Assembly (NCBI RefSeq): GCF_000013565.1 | Contig: NC_007802.1 | Coordinates: 2,852,001 to 2,916,000 of the forward strand | Direction: 5' to 3' | Length of the DNA stretch: 64,000 nt | Origin: Jannaschia sp. CCS1 | Lineage (GTDB): Bacteria; Pseudomonadota; Alphaproteobacteria; Rhodobacterales; Rhodobacteraceae | Shown: in pieces, positions 61,340 to 64,000 of the stretch | How positions within the stretch are numbered: the stretch's first letter is position 1 | Layout: the number at the start of each line of letters is the position of its first letter | The notes under the pieces: generated by a model | The model's input: the letters and a program-made list of their open reading frames with translations, nothing else | Database searches by the model: none | What the model was told of the DNA's origin: nothing | Translations under genes and position numbers: made by a program

Positions 61340-61873
61340 TTGGAGCTATTGAAGCGAACGGACTGGTGGAGGTTGACGCAACTCGTTGTGGCAATCGGCG
61401 TGTCCAGCTTCATCGGCTACCGTTTCCAGCCTATGGTCGCCAACAATCCCAACGCCGTGAACACGGTGGTGACGATCTTCTCCATACTCGCCGGGTTCTT
61501 GATCGCCGTGATTACGTTCATCGCAGAGCCGACGCTGCAACAGGCCCGGACTTGGGATGAATTGCAGCGGATGAAGGAGACGGTCCGGCGCAAGTTGATC
61601 CGTCAGAAGCTGCTGTTCTTCCTCTACCTCCTCACGCTTGGGATTGCTCTCGCGATGTTCCTGACGCCACCGACCATGCTGGAACCGCTCAAGTGGCTGC
61701 AAACGGCATTCTTGGGGCTCGCTACATTCGTCTTTCTGGCGTCATTCTCGCTGCCCGGTTCGCTGATGAAGATTCAGATGGAGCGCTATGAGGCGGCCCT
61801 AGAGGACTCACGGCCCAAGGTCGTCACCGACGCCAAGAAGGCGGCGGAGCAGGCAAAGAAGCGTAAACCCTAG
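61340..61873 (+). CDS. Four-TM membrane protein, partner of the 312-aa protein
   Basis: A 177-aa protein starting at TTG 61340. Four hydrophobic stretches: about 12-27, 42-62 (TVVTIFSILAGFLIAVITFI), 92-108 (LLFFLYLLTLGIALAMF) and 119-139 (WLQTAFLGLATFVFLASFSL). Between the second and third lies a charged helix rich in R/K/E; the C-terminus is very basic (KAAEQAKKRKP). It could be a pore-forming or anchoring effector controlled by the upstream partner. No known family. Confidence 0.6.
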   Translation: MELLKRTDWWRLTQLVVAIGVSSFIGYRFQPMVANNPNAVNTVVTIFSILAGFLIAVITFIAEPTLQQARTWDELQRMKETVRRKLIRQKLLFFLYLLTLGIALAMFLTPPTMLEPLKWLQTAFLGLATFVFLASFSLPGSLMKIQMERYEAALEDSRPKVVTDAKKAAEQAKKRKP

Positions 61874-62403
61874 TCACCGCGCCGCGTCTCCGGGTCAACG
61901 ACAACCTCCGGCTCGCCCGGGATGCGCTTCACGGCGTCGGGCCGGATGGGGCTGTCATACGTTCCCGCCTGCCGCTGCGCCTCCAAGAACTCCTCCATGC
62001 TCATCTTGTTCGGGACAACGAGGACGCCGCCGGTGTCGATGCTCAGGTTCACGTTCGCCTCGAACTGCTCGCCCTCGCGGTAGCCGTGGCGGGCCTTCAA
62101 GAGGAACATCGCCGGGACGTACTGCCCTTCCATTGCAAGGTCATGCAGGACGCCCACCAGCTTGTCGTGTTCGACCGCGCGGCCCCGGTCGATGGCCTCC
62201 TGCACGGCAGGGTCGCGGCGCTTGGCGGCTCGGAAAGCGTCCTTGCCCATCCGCAGGGCCTTGGCCATCGTCGCCTCCGCCACGCCCCGGGCGGCAAGCT
62301 CCTCCACGATCTTCAAGCCACGCCGCCCAACGCGGTAAGCCGGGCCACCCGGGGTGCCGTCCGAGACGCGACGCGCCACCGCATCAAACCTGTTTTCATC
62401 CAT
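61870..62403 (-). CDS. Phage-type HTH protein (terminase-small-subunit-like)
   Basis: A 177-aa protein with a helix-turn-helix region GRRGLKIVEELAARGVAEAT, followed by AKALRMGKDAFRAAKRRDPA and AVQEAIDRGRAVEHDKL, then MEGQYVPAMFLLKARHGYREG. This arrangement is seen in small terminase-like or phage DNA-binding proteins that precede recombinase genes. The start overlaps the end of the serine recombinase by 8 bp, so both are one operon. Confidence 0.6.
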   Translation of the reverse strand: MDENRFDAVARRVSDGTPGGPAYRVGRRGLKIVEELAARGVAEATMAKALRMGKDAFRAAKRRDPAVQEAIDRGRAVEHDKLVGVLHDLAMEGQYVPAMFLLKARHGYREGEQFEANVNLSIDTGGVLVVPNKMSMEEFLEAQRQAGTYDSPIRPDAVKRIPGEPEVVVDPETRRGD

Positions 62404-63016
62404 GTGCCATCTCCTTGTCGAACTCTTGGCAGACCCGCTGGCTTAGGCCCTTGCCGCATTTCAGTTGCCTTGCGATCCGGTCCATCCCGATGCCGTCAGC
62501 GCGCAGGGCGCGGATCGCATCTTTCAGAGCCTCGGGTGCCGGGGCGCGCCCGATCTGCTTTCCGTTGGCCCGGGCGCGCGCCATCCCGGCTTTCGTGCGC
62601 TCCACTATCATCGCGCGCTCGAACTCCGCGAACACGCCGGACATCTGCAACAGGGCGCGGCCTGCCGGGGTCGATGTGTCCAACGCCTGCTGTTCCAGAA
62701 AGAGGTCGCAGCCGACGCTGCGCAGCATCTCGAACAGATCCACCAGATCGCGCAGGGACCGCCCAAGGCGCGACACGTCCCAAGCCATCACTACATCGAA
62801 CCGGCGGCGCGCGGCGTCCTTCACCATCGCGTCCAGCGCGGGCCGCGCGCGCTTGGTACCGGAAGCCGTCTCAACATATTCGCACACGACCGCCCAGCCC
62901 GCGCGCTCTGCCACCTCTCGCAGGCGGATAAGCTGGTTCTCGGGTGTCTGTTCGCCGGTCGATACGCGGGCGTAGATCGCGGCCCGGCGCTGGGGTGTTT
63001 TCGGATAGTCCATCAT
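62396..63016 (-). CDS. Serine site-specific recombinase (resolvase/invertase family)
   Basis: A 206-aa small serine recombinase. The catalytic Ser is in AAIYARVSTGEQTPENQL; other signatures are VVMAWDVSRLGRSLRDLVDL, ALLQMSGVFAEFERAMIVER and the C-terminal HTH (ALKDAIRALRADGIGMDRIA). I use the ATG at 63016 (GGAG site upstream). Such enzymes resolve multimers or invert DNA; its sites may lie in the adjacent repeat field (63371-63640). Confidence 0.9.
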   Translation of the reverse strand: MMDYPKTPQRRAAIYARVSTGEQTPENQLIRLREVAERAGWAVVCEYVETASGTKRARPALDAMVKDAARRRFDVVMAWDVSRLGRSLRDLVDLFEMLRSVGCDLFLEQQALDTSTPAGRALLQMSGVFAEFERAMIVERTKAGMARARANGKQIGRAPAPEALKDAIRALRADGIGMDRIARQLKCGKGLSQRVCQEFDKEMAHG

Positions 63017-63370
63017 TGTTGCTCCATTTCTCCGCTCAACCATAAGTAGAACATAACGTGAACACACTGGGCCCGTCTATCGGAAAGCACCCCCTGCCGG
63101 TCGCTCTGGGGGTGACCTTCGGGGTGCGGAGAAATGCCTGCGAGCATGGGCTTTCTTGCTTCCAGATCGCGCGACCTTTGCGGGGTGGCCGCTTTCCAAA
63201 TGGAGGAGTGCCATCACATCGGTGGCGTCGGACTGAAACCTGCCGAACAATCCGTCAGGTCACAGATCGGTCGCCGCCTTTTAGGAGCGACGCAGAACGC
63301 GGGTTTCGGTGTTTCTACCACGATGAACTCCGCCACGGACAAACTGCCCAGACAGGTCATAGAGGCACGA

Positions 63371-63640
63371 ACCCGGTAATCCCGGTTAGACCCGGTAATC
63401 ACTTTTCCTCTAACTCTCAGATACTTAACCGACTTTACCGGGTTTACCGGGTTTAGAGTTAAGAGGTAGAACCGCCGGAACGTCTCCCTCTTTGGGCATC
63501 GGTGTGGCGCGAGCCGGGGGAACGAAAACGAGGCGGTAAACCCGGCTAACCCGGTTAATGGGTTGTTCTCGAACAGAAAAGCATTACCGGGTTGGCCGGA
63601 TGAAGGGCCAACCCGGTAATCAGCGGCGCTAACCCGGTAA
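63371..63640. repeat. ACCCGGTAA iteron-like repeat field
   Basis: The 9-mer ACCCGGTAA or its complement occurs at 63371, 63390, 63435, 63444, 63584, 63611 and 63632, with degenerate copies (ACCCGG-C/T-TA) at 63540 and 63549. They are in both orientations. The roughly 630 bp from 63017 to 63651 contain no convincing gene. Lying between a serine recombinase and a replication- or primase-like gene, the field could be a replication origin with iterons or a recombinase binding region. Confidence 0.7.
63583..63620. repeat. Perfect 15-bp inverted repeat within the iteron field
   Basis: ATTACCGGGTTGGCC (63583-63597) and GGCCAACCCGGTAAT (63606-63620) are exact inverted copies around an 8-bp spacer. 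Each arm contains one iteron. It can form a hairpin or serve as a dimer binding site. Confidence 0.7.
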
Positions 63641-63651
63641 TCAACTACCGC

Positions 63652-64000
63652 TCACCACGGCTCACCTCCCCCCGCCCAGTCAGCGGCATCATCCCAAATC
63701 TGGGTGGGAAGGTCCGGCTGCGCGTCCCAAGCCGCCCGAGCCTCTGCCAAGAGCGGCAGGACGTAGCCAGATGGGCGGCGCTTGCGGTTCTTCTCCCCGC
63801 CGATCTTGTCCAGCAGCTTCGACACAACGACAGACGTGACCACAGCCCTGCTCTGGCGCTGGACGAATGCCGCCAATTCATCGGTGGCAACAAAGGGCCG
63901 AGCGTCGGTTCCGCGCGCGTCAGCCGATATGTCGGAAGGCAGCGCTCCCTCTCGCAGCATGTCGAGCACTGCCGCATGGACGGGATCAAGGCCGCGTGAC
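63652..64000 (-). CDS. C-terminal part of an island protein (cut by the right edge), possibly replication-related
   Basis: The frame is open to the window edge, so only the last 115 residues are seen: RGLDPVHAAVLDMLREGALP, then FVATDELAAFVQRQSRAVVT, KLLDKIGGEKNRKRRPSGYV and the end DDAADWAGGGEPW. The C-terminal wing with a basic KNRKRRPSGY segment resembles the DNA-binding end of primase/VapE-type proteins, but this is weak. The gene is transcribed away from the edge toward the repeat field, which would then lie downstream of it. Confidence 0.5.
   Translation of the reverse strand, partial: SRGLDPVHAAVLDMLREGALPSDISADARGTDARPFVATDELAAFVQRQSRAVVTSVVVSKLLDKIGGEKNRKRRPSGYVLPLLAEARAAWDAQPDLPTQIWDDAADWAGGGEPW

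Larger units (their letters stand above)
55830..64000. mobile_element. Second foreign region next to tRNA-Thr (right end outside the window)
   Basis: From the tRNA-Thr 3' end to the right edge every recognisable gene is of accessory type: NotI-like restriction enzyme and methyltransferase, unknown coupled genes, phage-type HTH protein, serine recombinase, an iteron-like repeat field and a cut gene. No housekeeping gene interrupts it. The second attachment copy and any tyrosine integrase would lie beyond 64000, so the element's limits are not proven. Confidence 0.6.

Noticed and set aside
60400-61873. Assignment of the soluble/membrane pair to the Kiwa defence system
   Set aside because: The sizes and the presence of a four-TM partner are similar, but I could not recognise the defining family features in either protein, so I leave it unnamed.
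63371-63640. CRISPR array
   Set aside because: The repeats are only 9 bp, irregularly spaced and in both orientations, without uniform spacers.

Overview
The window looks like the chromosome of a marine-type alphaproteobacterium of the order Rhodobacterales (roseobacter group). It is GC-rich. It carries a taurine-to-acetyl-CoA pathway (tpa, xsc, pta) with a MocR-type TauR regulator, an alphaproteobacterial che cluster that includes cheD, TRAP transporters, and the small-gene neighbourhood murA / DUF2948 / hisD / UPF0262 / LMW-PTP / infA / maf / rng / yacG. Two tRNA genes (Phe-GAA and Thr-GGT) are present; no rRNA and no CRISPR array were seen.

Layout. 1-3.2 kb: a secreted FGE-like protein (cut by the left edge), a large exported protein of unknown function, and a TPR-like small protein. 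3.4-10.2 kb: a divergent chemotaxis cluster, with STAS-cheY-cheA-cheW-cheR-cheY-(small D-x3-Q protein) on the minus strand and cheB-cheD on the plus strand. CheB has a degenerate receiver domain. 10.3-19 kb: taurine degradation, xsc-pta and tpa-(dimethylglycine-dehydrogenase-like) on the plus strand and tauR on the minus strand. Matching paired CTGGCCYTA boxes precede xsc and tpa, with one clear box at tauR. 19-21.4 kb: threonine aldolase, a small membrane protein and a class IV aminotransferase. 21.4-24.6 kb: phnM, a DUF1045 gene on the opposite strand, phnN and phnF of the C-P lyase pathway.

25.1-37.4 kb is a complete 12.3-kb integrative element in the 3' end of tRNA-Phe. A 16-bp direct repeat bounds it, TGGTGCCCGGGGGCGG at 25085 and 37361. 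It carries a tyrosine integrase, an AlpA/excisionase-like protein, GTGGGAC arm-type repeats, and as cargo a DNA cytosine methyltransferase, a Vsr endonuclease and a five-gene translationally coupled operon: Z1 ATPase, DUF4420 PD-(D/E)XK protein, GHKL ATPase, an unknown 304-aa protein and a DUF6339-like protein. I read this as a multi-component modification/restriction defence system and consider it the most interesting content of the window.

37.4-55.6 kb returns to core chromosome: yacG, a lytic transglycosylase, rng, maf, infA, then a nitrilase/GNAT/SnoaL-like operon. Next come a D-cysteine-desulfhydrase-like enzyme, a LysR regulator, a TAXI-type TRAP transporter and a D-amino-acid dehydrogenase, which probably act together on one imported amino or sulfo-amino acid. 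Then follow LMW-PTP, UPF0262, hisD, a double GNAT, DUF2948 and murA. From tRNA-Thr (55.8 kb) to the right edge lies a second foreign region. It holds a NotI-like restriction endonuclease with its methyltransferase, unknown coupled genes, an unrecognised soluble-plus-membrane gene pair, a phage-type HTH protein, a serine recombinase, an ACCCGGTAA iteron-like repeat field, and a gene cut by the right edge.
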